DNA from: RUG12783 sp946409545
Lineage (GTDB): Bacteria; Bacillota_I; Bacilli_A; RF39; UBA660
Assembly (NCBI GenBank): GCA_946409545.1
Contig: CAMJWT010000005.1
Coordinates: forward strand, 21,329 to 85,328
Length of the DNA stretch: 64,000 bases
Reading direction: 5' to 3'
The notes below the pieces were generated by a model. The model was not told where the DNA came from. It did no database searches and was given only the letters and a program-made list of their open reading frames with translations. Position 1 is the first letter of the stretch. Each line of letters begins with the position of its first letter. The translations under genes and the position numbers were made by a program. Positions 8,907 through 17,885 of the stretch are shown here, piece after piece.

Positions 8907-10013
8907 TTATGCCTCCACATACTTCTTAAGTATACGCATAATATACTTACTAGGAAGTGACGCCTTATCATCATTTAGATAAACATCGTGGAAAGCTTCC
9001 GCAATCGTTTCATCATAAATATACTTACCACTTTCATCTTTAGATAAAGCATATTTAGATATTTCTTCTCTCCATTTATCAAATTCTATTTTTTTATTAC
9101 CTTCAGATAAATATAATTCATAAGCTTCATCAAGCATCTTTTTACTAAATTCACCATTTGAAAAATTATCAATTAAAACATAAGCTTCTTTAACATTACT
9201 ATTATTAAAAAGTAAAGATTGTGTTATTTTATAATATTTACGCATAGCAAAAAAAGATAAATAATGGCCTAGTTCATGAGCAACAGGAGAAGCCTTTGTT
9301 GAATTAGGTGGAAAATGACCAGATAAAGATGAATTCTTAGTAGATTCTTCAAGTAAAGAATTATTTAAGAAGAATCTTGAATTTAAAACAACTCTCATTT
9401 TATAAACAATACTATTATCCCCTTCAGCGAATGGGAAAAGTGGTTGATAATAAGCAATTACACCTTTCATTCGACTGTCCATATTACCTATTGTTAAATT
9501 AGTTATATTACCTTTAACTTTAGGGAATAATTCATATACTTTCGTCATTGCTTTATATAATTCATTTGCTAAATTAATATCAATTTCACATAAATTAACT
9601 GCCGTAATATCAAAATCATTCATCATTTTTTCTTCAATCTTAAGAATTTCTGTTGGACAAGAATCTTTTTGTGATTTAGAATCTTTTCTAATTAATTCAT
9701 AAGCTTCTTCTACATTACTTACAGTTGAATTAGAATATGTATTATTTATTTCTACAACTGTTTGATTAGTATTACGAGAACTCTCTACAGAACTTGAAGT
9801 AGTTGGGTTTATAGAAATATAGTATGCATTGTGAGTATTATGATAAGAAATAAAAAGTACGCCAAAGAATAACAATAGGCCAACAACAAAGCCCATTATT
9901 ATATATTTTTTGTTATTAGATTTTTCATTATTATCCTTAATAATTTTATTCCCACAATTACTACAAAAATTACATTCAGGAGTTAAATTATTACCACAAT
10001 TTGGACAATACAT
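8907..10013 (-). CDS. Zinc-ribbon membrane protein with HELGH zincin-like metalloprotease domain
   Basis: 368 residues from ATG 10011-10013 (AGGGTG six bases upstream). An N-terminal zinc ribbon (CPNC and CSNC) is followed by one membrane helix (about 38-57) and an extracellular domain with a zinc-protease motif HELGH (His246, Glu247, His250). A downstream ETIAEAFHDVY offers a Glu (about 339) as a plausible third zinc ligand, as in gluzincin- or anthrax-lethal-factor-like folds. The active-site residues look intact, unlike the trypsin-fold neighbour. It is the first gene of the four-gene coupled operon that ends at 4318. The substrate is unknown; processing of surface proteins is an inference. 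Confidence 0.75.
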   Translation of the reverse strand: MYCPNCGNNLTPECNFCSNCGNKIIKDNNEKSNNKKYIIMGFVVGLLLFFGVLFISYHNTHNAYYISINPTTSSSVESSRNTNQTVVEINNTYSNSTVSNVEEAYELIRKDSKSQKDSCPTEILKIEEKMMNDFDITAVNLCEIDINLANELYKAMTKVYELFPKVKGNITNLTIGNMDSRMKGVIAYYQPLFPFAEGDNSIVYKMRVVLNSRFFLNNSLLEESTKNSSLSGHFPPNSTKASPVAHELGHYLSFFAMRKYYKITQSLLFNNSNVKEAYVLIDNFSNGEFSKKMLDEAYELYLSEGNKKIEFDKWREEISKYALSKDESGKYIYDETIAEAFHDVYLNDDKASLPSKYIMRILKKYVEA

Positions 10014-10045
10014 TCTAATCACCCTATTCTAATAAAATTTTACCA

Positions 10046-10080
10046 CAAAAAAAGTAATTATTAAACATAATTACTTTTTA
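10046..10080 (-). terminator. Terminator after the clostripain-like gene
   Basis: The hairpin AAAGTAATTA...TAATTACTTT with flanking A/T runs separates the peptidase gene (stop at 10085) from the operon beginning at 10013. Confidence 0.75.
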
Positions 10081-10084
10081 ATTT

Positions 10085-12370
10085 TTATTTAATTTTATTT
10101 AATGATGTATAGTGTACATTGTTGTTAGTATCATATACTTCTAACATAACATAGTAATCACCATTTTCAAGATTTGTAATCTTTGTTTCTACATCATCTT
10201 TAGCAAAGTCAATTTTTTCTTCAGTAACTGTTTCTTTCCATTTAGAATCAACTTTATTACCAAAATTATAACTATATGAACTAAAGTAATATTTACCATA
10301 ATCAGCTAAATTTAATAATGCCATTGAAACACTCTTATCAGTTTTTGATTTCTTAGTAGCACTTACTAATTTACCATTTTCATCAAAACCATATGTAACA
10401 GCGTCAGTATCTTTAACTTCGCCTTCTTTAGCTAAATAACCATGAGCACGATAACTTTCATTAGTATAATCGGTATAGATATAACTATCTTTTAACATGA
10501 TATATCCTTCACCAAGATTAATTGTTAAATCATTGCCATTTAAGATTACATTATCACCATATTTAATTTCTTGATATTTATCACCTTTCTTTTCGAACAC
10601 ATGATACTTAACAGAAATAATATCTTCTTTCTCATCATCAGCTAAATTTAATTTTAAAATCTTGTTAGCAATTGAAATATTATTTTTAAAGTGTCCATTA
10701 TCAAGTTGTAACATTGCAGATGAAGTTGATGCAGATGCTAATTTAAAGTTAAAGTCTTTTATAAATTTACCATATTTAGGATCAAAATTTTGTTTTTCAT
10801 AATAAGCAACAAAGCTTTCTCTCATAGATTTATCAGCTCTATAAGGGAAATAAATAGACATACATTTTGAATTGTTTTTACCAATAGAGTTTGTGTAGCA
10901 GTTAACTACTACTTTATTAAATGTTGATAATAACTTACTACTATTATAAGTAGATTTATCTTTAAGATTATCAACTAATTTGTATAAGTCAATAACATCA
11001 AATGCAGGTTCTCCACCTAACATTGCGTATTGATATAATCCATTACGAACACGAGATATTGTATAATAATTAGTATTAACATTAATTCCTTCGAAGAAAC
11101 TTCCAACTTCTCGTTCTAATTCGGCCATATTTGATAAATCAACTGTAGCATAAGCCATAACCATATTTCTAAATTCTGAACTTGCTTTTACAACAGCTGT
11201 ATTAGCTGTATTGTTATAATATGATTCAGCAAATTTGTTACCAACAGTGATGAAATCCATATCACCAGTAATATCATTTAAGAAATCAAGTACATGGATA
11301 GAACTACCACCTAAAGTCATTTCTTCAGAAGCAACCATATAATCTGCATAATCTTTTAATACTGTTGCAACTTCATAGTTACCATTTAAACACGTTCTAA
11401 AAATAATACCTTCTAATTTATTAGCTGAATTAAATGGACTAGTTGAAAATGCTTGTTTGAAATGTGGTAATTGCATAAATGATCCTTCATAGTGATCATC
11501 GGTTATTGCACCTTGCCATGCACCACCATGTGAATAAATAATTAAATCATACTTTTCAGCTTTATAATTTTTATAAGCATAATTTAAGAAATCACTTAAA
11601 GTCGTTGGTAAAGACATATTTAAAGTTTGATATGATTTTTTCTTTACAAGACCAGATTTTGTTAATTCATAAATAGCATTTTCATTAGCACTAAATTCAT
11701 TATGCCATAACTTCGTTCCACCGGCATAAATAACAACATTCATATTATCTAAATCAACACGGGATGGAATAATAGAATTCAAATCACTTGTTACGGCTGC
11801 AACTTCTGATTCAAGATTTGATGCTGATATATAAATCATCATTGTTCTCTTTTTCGTTCCACCGCCACCAATACCATTAGAAGCTAAGAAAATAACTAAA
11901 CCAACAACGGCTACTAATCCAAGAAGCGCAAATGCACCCATTCCGCTTTTCTTTCTAGGAGGAACATAACCTCCCATTGGTTGCATTGGAGCCTGATATA
12001 CAGGTTGGCCTGGATTAACAGGTCGCATTGGGGCAACACCATTCATTGGTTGAATTGGTGTTATTGCAGGTTGCATTGGAGCAGCCTGATTCATTTGTTG
12101 AACTGGCCTTACTTGAGGTTGAACCGGAATAGCCTGGTTCATTTGTTGAACTGGTGTAACTTGAGGTTGAACTGGAGTAGCTTGATTCATTTGTTGAACA
12201 GGAGCTACTTGTGTTTGAACCGGAGAAACACCATTTGCTTGTTGCATTGGAGTTACTGTCGTTGCTTGATTTGGAACTTGACCCATGATTTCAGTATTTA
12301 ATGGATTACCACAAGCAACACAAAACTTTGTTCCTTCTTCATTTTTATTTCCACATCTAGTGCAAAACAT
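10085..12370 (-). CDS. Clostripain-family (C11) cysteine peptidase with zinc ribbon and membrane anchor
   Basis: 761 residues. Zinc ribbon CTRC/CVAC (1-25), a Gln/Pro/Met-rich repeat linker (about 30-140; 16-residue units of the type QQMNQATPVQPQVTPV), one membrane helix (about 143-164), then a peptidase C11 domain (about 175-540). The catalytic pair is visible: His281 in YSHGGAW and Cys327 in FRTCLNGNYEV, followed by ASEEMTLGG. Family members cut after Arg or Lys; here the catalytic part is predicted to be outside. A beta-rich C-terminal region (about 560-761) may bind substrate. The start follows AGGTGTGTT. The gene is monocistronic between two terminators. Confidence 0.88.
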   Translation of the reverse strand: MFCTRCGNKNEEGTKFCVACGNPLNTEIMGQVPNQATTVTPMQQANGVSPVQTQVAPVQQMNQATPVQPQVTPVQQMNQAIPVQPQVRPVQQMNQAAPMQPAITPIQPMNGVAPMRPVNPGQPVYQAPMQPMGGYVPPRKKSGMGAFALLGLVAVVGLVIFLASNGIGGGGTKKRTMMIYISASNLESEVAAVTSDLNSIIPSRVDLDNMNVVIYAGGTKLWHNEFSANENAIYELTKSGLVKKKSYQTLNMSLPTTLSDFLNYAYKNYKAEKYDLIIYSHGGAWQGAITDDHYEGSFMQLPHFKQAFSTSPFNSANKLEGIIFRTCLNGNYEVATVLKDYADYMVASEEMTLGGSSIHVLDFLNDITGDMDFITVGNKFAESYYNNTANTAVVKASSEFRNMVMAYATVDLSNMAELEREVGSFFEGINVNTNYYTISRVRNGLYQYAMLGGEPAFDVIDLYKLVDNLKDKSTYNSSKLLSTFNKVVVNCYTNSIGKNNSKCMSIYFPYRADKSMRESFVAYYEKQNFDPKYGKFIKDFNFKLASASTSSAMLQLDNGHFKNNISIANKILKLNLADDEKEDIISVKYHVFEKKGDKYQEIKYGDNVILNGNDLTINLGEGYIMLKDSYIYTDYTNESYRAHGYLAKEGEVKDTDAVTYGFDENGKLVSATKKSKTDKSVSMALLNLADYGKYYFSSYSYNFGNKVDSKWKETVTEEKIDFAKDDVETKITNLENGDYYVMLEVYDTNNNVHYTSLNKIK
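12060..12230 (-). repeat. 48-bp coding repeat (Gln/Pro/Met linker)
   Basis: About three to four imperfect 48-bp units encode the QQMNQAxPVQPQVxPV linker of the clostripain-like protein. Boundaries are approximate. It is a flexible spacer between the cytoplasmic zinc ribbon and the membrane helix. Confidence 0.7.
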
Positions 12371-12413
12371 AACACACCTACCTTATCATAACCATCATAC
12401 CATTTATGTATTT

Positions 12414-12450
12414 AAAAAGATAGTGAATTTATTCATTTTCACTATCTTTT
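12414..12450 (-). terminator. Terminator overlapping the end of the alpha/beta hydrolase gene
   Basis: The hairpin AAAGATAGTGAA/TTCACTATCTTT has its distal arm inside the last codons of the hydrolase gene and a T-rich run on the minus strand. Confidence 0.7.
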
Positions 12451-13196
12451 TTTTCTTGATTTACATTTTCAATCATATCAGGCATTTTCTTAATAGCATT
12501 TTTATTATGTAAGAAATCTTCAATCAACTTTATAGCTTCATATGTTAAACTTTCTCGAAAAACATCATGAGTAATATTTTCTAAATGAACAATTTTCTTA
12601 TATGGATTATCTAGTTGTTCATAAATAAGATTAATAGCCTCTTCTGGAACAATTTCATCACTAGTTCCTCTAATAATTAAAGTTGGTATATGAACATCTT
12701 TACATGTTTCTTCATTTTCTTTAACAATCTTTCTAAATTCAATCACATAAGTTGTTGGTAGTTTAAAAAATCTACTAGCAACAAGTTTAAATCCATATTG
12801 ACTTAAAATCTTTTGGCCTTTTACAATTGAGTTTTTAACACTAAAGGTTCCATCTTCAAAACCAATATGACGAAATGCAGGGGCAACTAAAACCAGTTTT
12901 TTAATCTCTTTATATTTACTTGCTAAATAAGAAGCAATTACACCACCCATTGAATGACCAATAACATATATTGTTTGATAACCATGATTAATTAAAAACT
13001 CTACTTCACTTTCAGCTTTAGAAATCCATTCTGTATACTTAATATCACGATCAGTTACTCCTTCATGACCTGGAAGGGTAAATGTAAATACATCATAATT
13101 CCATTTAAGTTCAAGTTCATGATAAAGTTTTTCTTGATCATATACTCCACCAGCAAACCCATGAACAATTAATATTGCTTTTCTAAATAATTTCAT
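12429..13196 (-). CDS. Alpha/beta hydrolase (carboxylesterase / monoacylglycerol-lipase type)
   Basis: 255 residues with a serine-hydrolase layout: oxyanion-hole motif VHGFAGG (about 11-17), nucleophile elbow GHSMGG (about 80-85), the acid in RGTSDEIV (about 177) and the final His in ITHDVF (about 209). The size and motifs fit the cytoplasmic carboxylesterase/S33-type lipases of Bacilli, which hydrolyse short-chain esters or monoglycerides. It lies three bases after the FAD-dehydrogenase gene and is the last gene of that unit. A charged C-terminal tail (KKMPDMIENVNQEKKDSENE) is extra. The substrate cannot be read from sequence. Confidence 0.85.
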   Translation of the reverse strand: MKLFRKAILIVHGFAGGVYDQEKLYHELELKWNYDVFTFTLPGHEGVTDRDIKYTEWISKAESEVEFLINHGYQTIYVIGHSMGGVIASYLASKYKEIKKLVLVAPAFRHIGFEDGTFSVKNSIVKGQKILSQYGFKLVASRFFKLPTTYVIEFRKIVKENEETCKDVHIPTLIIRGTSDEIVPEEAINLIYEQLDNPYKKIVHLENITHDVFRESLTYEAIKLIEDFLHNKNAIKKMPDMIENVNQEKKDSENE

Positions 13197-13199
13197 TTT

Positions 13200-14783
13200 T
13201 TATTCCTTTCTAAAATAAGCTCCGATACATTCAGAAACTTTTATTCCATCAATAGCTGCTGATGTAATACCACCAGCATAACCACATCCTTCTCCACAAG
13301 GATAGATTCCTTTAATATTACTTTCTAAGTTTTCATCTCTTATAATCCTAATTGGTGAACTAGTACGACTTTCAACACCAGCTAAGATACAATCAGGATT
13401 ATTAAAACCTTTTATCTTTTTATCAAAATAAGCAAATGATTCATGTAAAGATTTATTAATATCATCACTAAATAATTTATTTAAATTAGCAAAAGTATAT
13501 TTACCCATAAAAATAGGATTTATACTTTTAAAAGAATTACTTTCCCTATTATTTAAATAATCTCCTAATAATTGAATAGGAATATGACCATTTCCTAATG
13601 AATAAGCACACTTCTCTAATTTCTTTTGAAACTCGATACCATCAAATAAATTATCACCGTAATCATCTTTATTAACAGTTACTATTATAGCACTATTACT
13701 ATTTTCACTATCACGATTATGATTACTCATACCATTAACTACTAAATGATTTTCTTCACTACTAGCATTAATAACATAACCACCAGGACACATACAAAAG
13801 GAATATACTCCTTTATTATTACTAGCTTTATAAGTTAATTTATAACTAGCATTATCTAAATATTTAGCATATTTACCATATTGACTTTCATTAATAAACT
13901 TTTGTTTATGTTGAATTCTTACACCAACAGCAAAAGGTTTCGATTCCATATCTAATTTATTATCATTTAGCATATATATTGTATCACGAGCAGAATGACC
14001 AATTGCTAAAACAACACAATTTGTATCAATTTCAATATTATCATTTACAACAATACCTTTAAGACAATTATTCTCTATTATTAAATTAGTTAATTTTGTA
14101 TTAAATCGAAATTCTCCACCCATTGATATAATCTTATTTCGTAAATTAACAATAACACTACGTAATAAATCTGTACCAATATGAGGATGATTACTATAAA
14201 GAATATTTTTAGGAGCCCCACAATCAATAAAAGTTTCCATAACCATTCTCCCACGATTATTAATATCTTTAATTAAAGTATTTAATTTACCATCAGAGAA
14301 GGTTCCCGCTCCACCTTCACCAAAAGAAATATTACTTTCACAATTTAATTTATTTGTTTCAAAGAAAATATTAACATCATTAACTCTTTCTTCAATACAT
14401 TTACCTCTTTCAATAATTAATGGTTTATATCCCATACATACTAAATTATAGGCACAAAACAAGCCTGCTGGACCACTACCCACTATTATTGGTCTATTAA
14501 TAAGTTCATTAGTTCCAGTACTAATAAATTTATACTTTCTATTTGGTGCAACACTAACATCTTTATATTTTTTCTTTAAAATAATATTTTCATTTTTAAC
14601 ATTTATATCAACTTCATAGACAATCATAATATTATTTTTATCACGAGCATCTATTGATTCACGAATTATTTTTATTTCTAATAAATCTTCTTTATTTATT
14701 TTTAATCTATTTATAATTTTATTTTTTAATTCATCATAATTATTATTCAATAAATTAATTTTAATATTTTTGATATTAATCAT
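13200..14783 (-). CDS. FAD-dependent dehydrogenase (COG2509 family)
   Basis: Start ATG 14781-14783 with AGGTGAT upstream, overlapping the previous gene by eight bases. The N-terminal part (about 1-90) is a small alpha/beta module typical of this family. It is followed by the FAD Rossmann motif PIIVGSGPAGLFCAYNL and IIERG, a conserved GEGGAGTFSDGKLNT segment, and a C-terminal GEGCGYAGGITSAAIDGIK motif closing the FAD site. COG2509 proteins are widespread predicted oxidoreductases with no firmly assigned substrate. It is coupled to a second flavoprotein (14776-15954), so the two may act in one redox pathway. Confidence 0.88.
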   Translation of the reverse strand: MINIKNIKINLLNNNYDELKNKIINRLKINKEDLLEIKIIRESIDARDKNNIMIVYEVDINVKNENIILKKKYKDVSVAPNRKYKFISTGTNELINRPIIVGSGPAGLFCAYNLVCMGYKPLIIERGKCIEERVNDVNIFFETNKLNCESNISFGEGGAGTFSDGKLNTLIKDINNRGRMVMETFIDCGAPKNILYSNHPHIGTDLLRSVIVNLRNKIISMGGEFRFNTKLTNLIIENNCLKGIVVNDNIEIDTNCVVLAIGHSARDTIYMLNDNKLDMESKPFAVGVRIQHKQKFINESQYGKYAKYLDNASYKLTYKASNNKGVYSFCMCPGGYVINASSEENHLVVNGMSNHNRDSENSNSAIIVTVNKDDYGDNLFDGIEFQKKLEKCAYSLGNGHIPIQLLGDYLNNRESNSFKSINPIFMGKYTFANLNKLFSDDINKSLHESFAYFDKKIKGFNNPDCILAGVESRTSSPIRIIRDENLESNIKGIYPCGEGCGYAGGITSAAIDGIKVSECIGAYFRKE

Positions 14784-15954
14784 TATGATCACCTATTGCT
14801 AAAGCTGCAAGATAGCCTGTTATAAAAGCAAAAGACATATTATAACCGCCACAAATACCATCAACATCTAATATTTCTCCTGTTATATAAATATTAGGTA
14901 CAACAAGAGATTCCATTGTCTTTTCATTAACTTCAGATAGAGGTACTCCTCCTGTACAAACTTGCGCATTTGAGTAATCATTACTACCTATTACATCAAC
15001 ACGAAAATCATTTATTATTTTACTTAGTCTTTCTTTCTCTTCTTTTGTTAAATCATTATAATAACGATTACCATCAATATTACTTAGTTTTAAAAACAAA
15101 TTAATTAATTTTTTATTAAAAATAGTCTTTAAACTATTAATAAGAGGTTCATCAATATTACGTTTATCCATAAACTCTTTAAAATCTTTTTGAAAGAAAT
15201 CAATCGTTACATAAAAATCTAAATTCTTTGATAAAGCTTTATTAGCTATTCCACTTATATCAAAGACACAAATTCCACTTATACCATCCCTAGCTAGTTG
15301 AATTTCGCCAACACTTTCTTTTCTTAAGCGATTGTTAATAATTAATCTTACTTTAGCTTGACTTCTAACACCATCCCAATCATTTAAATATGTTCCACGA
15401 CATTTTAATTTAGTTAAAGCTGGAAATACGGGATTAATCGTATGAGTTAATCCTTTTAATAAAAAATATGAATTACATTCTTTAACGGATGCAAGGCTTC
15501 CTGAACTAATAATTAATTTATCACAAGTAAGATCCCGATTAGTTGTTTCTAAATAAATCTTTTTATTAACAATACTTACTTCGGTTACTTCTTCATTTAA
15601 TAAAACTTCTACACCTTTAAGATTGTTTACCAAAACATCTCTTATACTACTAGCTTCTCTACTATTAGGATAATAATAACCATCTTTAATTGTGGGATAA
15701 ATTCCTAATGAGAATAAATAATTAAGACAATCTTCTTGATTAGATAAAATACTATCTAATTTATCTTTATCATCAGTTTCATAAAAATAACTTTCTAAAT
15801 TAGTATGCCAAAAATTACATTTACCATTACCAGTTTTTAGTATCTTCTTACCACATTCATTATTCTTTTCAATAAGAATAACTTCATGTTTGTGTCTTAA
15901 AATAGAAGCTGCTAGCATACCTGATACACCAGCACCAACAATAACTATTTTCAT
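14776..15954 (-). CDS. HI0933/YhiN-family FAD-dependent oxidoreductase
   Basis: 392 residues. N-terminal dinucleotide motif IVGAGVSGMLAASIL, then the family signature CGKKILKTGNGKCNFWH (about 43-60) and a C-terminal GEILDVDGICGGYNMSFAFITGYLAA segment binding FAD. These mark the HI0933-like (COG2081) flavoproteins, cytoplasmic and of uncertain substrate. The start follows AAGGAGACTGT. The following gene, also a flavoprotein, overlaps by eight bases. Confidence 0.88.
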   Translation of the reverse strand: MKIVIVGAGVSGMLAASILRHKHEVILIEKNNECGKKILKTGNGKCNFWHTNLESYFYETDDKDKLDSILSNQEDCLNYLFSLGIYPTIKDGYYYPNSREASSIRDVLVNNLKGVEVLLNEEVTEVSIVNKKIYLETTNRDLTCDKLIISSGSLASVKECNSYFLLKGLTHTINPVFPALTKLKCRGTYLNDWDGVRSQAKVRLIINNRLRKESVGEIQLARDGISGICVFDISGIANKALSKNLDFYVTIDFFQKDFKEFMDKRNIDEPLINSLKTIFNKKLINLFLKLSNIDGNRYYNDLTKEEKERLSKIINDFRVDVIGSNDYSNAQVCTGGVPLSEVNEKTMESLVVPNIYITGEILDVDGICGGYNMSFAFITGYLAALAIGDHND

Positions 15955-15982
15955 ACAGTCTCCTTATTCTTCTTAAATTATA

Positions 15983-16387
15983 TCACTCATTAAAAATGAT
16001 ATCATATATGTCATCTAAATTAATTTCTTTTTTATCGATAAAAACAATTTTTTTGTTTGCAATATCTATCTTTCTTATGTTACCTTTATATTCTTTGTAA
16101 CTACCACCATTTTTTTTAATATCTTTTATAAAATAATAAACAATTATTTCTGGTTTTTCTTTTATATGTTCCATAATTATTTGCAATTTCATATCAATAA
16201 TTGATTTCATATCTTCTGACAATAGTTTTTTTTCTTCTGTTAATCTTGATGTTTCATTTATAGAATCAGCAAATCCTGTTAAAGCCGCAAATGGCGAAAA
16301 AGTAGAAGCTCGAGATTCTATAGACATTCTTTGATGTTTTTTAAATTCAAAATGAGGAATATTAATAATATCACTATATTGATTCAT
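15983..16387 (-). CDS. YolD-like protein, partner of the Y-family polymerase
   Basis: 134 residues with the YolD-like pattern near the N-terminus (PHFEFKKHQRMSIESRASTFSPFAAL), followed by a helical stretch and a small beta barrel-like C-terminus (IRKIDIANKKIVFIDKKEINLDDI). YolD proteins are encoded next to UvrX/UmuC-like polymerases in Bacilli and are thought to regulate or accompany them. Start and previous stop overlap as ATGA (16384-16387), so the two are translationally coupled. Confidence 0.85.
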   Translation of the reverse strand: MNQYSDIINIPHFEFKKHQRMSIESRASTFSPFAALTGFADSINETSRLTEEKKLLSEDMKSIIDMKLQIIMEHIKEKPEIIVYYFIKDIKKNGGSYKEYKGNIRKIDIANKKIVFIDKKEINLDDIYDIIFNE

Positions 16388-17877
16388 CCTTTATGTCCAC
16401 CAACTTCCTTATTTCTTTCAATTGTTGTAGCTCCATCTTCTAAATCCATACCTTTAATTATGGCATTTTTTCCATATTTATTTTTTATATTAATAATTGT
16501 TCTTTGAATAATTCTTTCTTCTTTTTCTGATTCTAATTCTTTTTCTTTCTTTTTATCTTCTTCCATATTATTAGAGAATAAATCAAATTGTTTATATATT
16601 TTTTTATCAACAACTTCATTTTCATTAATTAAATTACATACTGTAATATTAATTCTTCTTGTTAATAACTTTGAATTTACAATTCGATTATAAAGTTTAA
16701 TAACCGCTTCCATAATAATTTTTGTTGATGAAGTATAATGATCTAATCGAATCGTTCCATGGGCTTCCTTAGGAACCATTCTTCCATAAAAATCTTTCTT
16801 TATTTCACCATTATATTCACACATAATCTTTGGATTATCTAAATTAGAGCCATCATAAAATACCGTTAAAACAATTTGATTAGTTACAAAATGTTTATTG
16901 ACCATTTCTAAAGTTAATAACTCTGTCATTTCATCAACAATTATTTTCGTTTTTTTATAGTCATATGGTTCATGAAGAACTTGTCCTGATGACAAGCAGT
17001 TTGACTTAGGTTTATAGTTCTTGATATCTTTCATTGTACAAGGTTCATAACCCCATGCGTGATCAATTAAAATTTCGGCGTTTACACCAAAGAGTTTAAA
17101 TAATTTATCTTCATCATTAATTGAGCATAAACAAATATCACCCATCGTATGCATACCATTTTCAATTAATCGTTTAGAGATACCTTTTCCTACTCTCCAA
17201 AAATCCGTTAGAGGTTCATGTTCCCATAATAATTTTCGATATGTCATTTCATCAAGCTTTGCGATTCTTACACCTTGTTCATTAGCTTTTACATGCTTAG
17301 CAACAATATCCATAGCAACTTTAGCAAGATATAAATTGGTTCCAATACCACCTGTTGCAGTAATACCAGTTGTATTATATACATCCTGAATAATAGTTGT
17401 TATTAATTCTTCACCTTTCTTTTTATATAATTTCAAATAATTTGTAATATCTAAGAAACATTCATCAATAGAATATACATAAATATCTTCTGGTGCTAGA
17501 TACTTAAGATAAATATTATATATTTGATTGCTATATTTCATATATAATTTCATTCTTGGAGTTGCAACAAGATAATCAAGTTCAAGACGAGGATTATTTT
17601 TCAAATCAATATCATTATGTGACTTGCCTATAAAATCACCTTTTATAGATTCTTTTCTTTTTTGATTAATTTCTTTTACTTTTTGAACAACTTCAAAAAG
17701 TCTAGCTCGGCCACCTAAGCCATATTGTTTAAGAGATGGCGTTACTGCAAGACAAATTGTTTTTTCTGTTCTTGATTTATCAGCAACAACTAAATTAGTT
17801 GTTAAAGGATTAAGTTTCCTTTCAACACATTCAACAGATGCATAAAAACTTTTTAAATCGATACATGCATAAACCAT
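16384..17877 (-). CDS. uvrX: Y-family DNA polymerase, UvrX/UmuC-like
   Basis: 497 residues. Motifs of Y-family translesion polymerases are in order: ACIDLKSFYASVECVERKL (metal-binding Asp and steric-gate region), the YSIDECFLDIT catalytic acidic pair, GIGTNLYLAKVAMDIVAK, and a helix-hairpin-helix-like FWRVGKGISKRL. The little-finger region follows. A charged, coiled C-terminal extension (about 435-497, rich in E and K) is longer than usual. Its role is bypass of DNA lesions, normally under SOS control; no clear LexA box was identified. It is coupled to the yolD-like gene. The start ATG follows AGGTGATATT. Confidence 0.9.
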   Translation of the reverse strand: MVYACIDLKSFYASVECVERKLNPLTTNLVVADKSRTEKTICLAVTPSLKQYGLGGRARLFEVVQKVKEINQKRKESIKGDFIGKSHNDIDLKNNPRLELDYLVATPRMKLYMKYSNQIYNIYLKYLAPEDIYVYSIDECFLDITNYLKLYKKKGEELITTIIQDVYNTTGITATGGIGTNLYLAKVAMDIVAKHVKANEQGVRIAKLDEMTYRKLLWEHEPLTDFWRVGKGISKRLIENGMHTMGDICLCSINDEDKLFKLFGVNAEILIDHAWGYEPCTMKDIKNYKPKSNCLSSGQVLHEPYDYKKTKIIVDEMTELLTLEMVNKHFVTNQIVLTVFYDGSNLDNPKIMCEYNGEIKKDFYGRMVPKEAHGTIRLDHYTSSTKIIMEAVIKLYNRIVNSKLLTRRINITVCNLINENEVVDKKIYKQFDLFSNNMEEDKKKEKELESEKEERIIQRTIINIKNKYGKNAIIKGMDLEDGATTIERNKEVGGHKG

Positions 17878-17885
17878 AATATCAC

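Noticed and set aside
8906..8974. Longer start for the trypsin-fold protein (to 8974)
   Set aside because: It would overlap the zincin-like gene by about 68 bases without a ribosome site. The ATG at 8903-8905 follows GGAGG.
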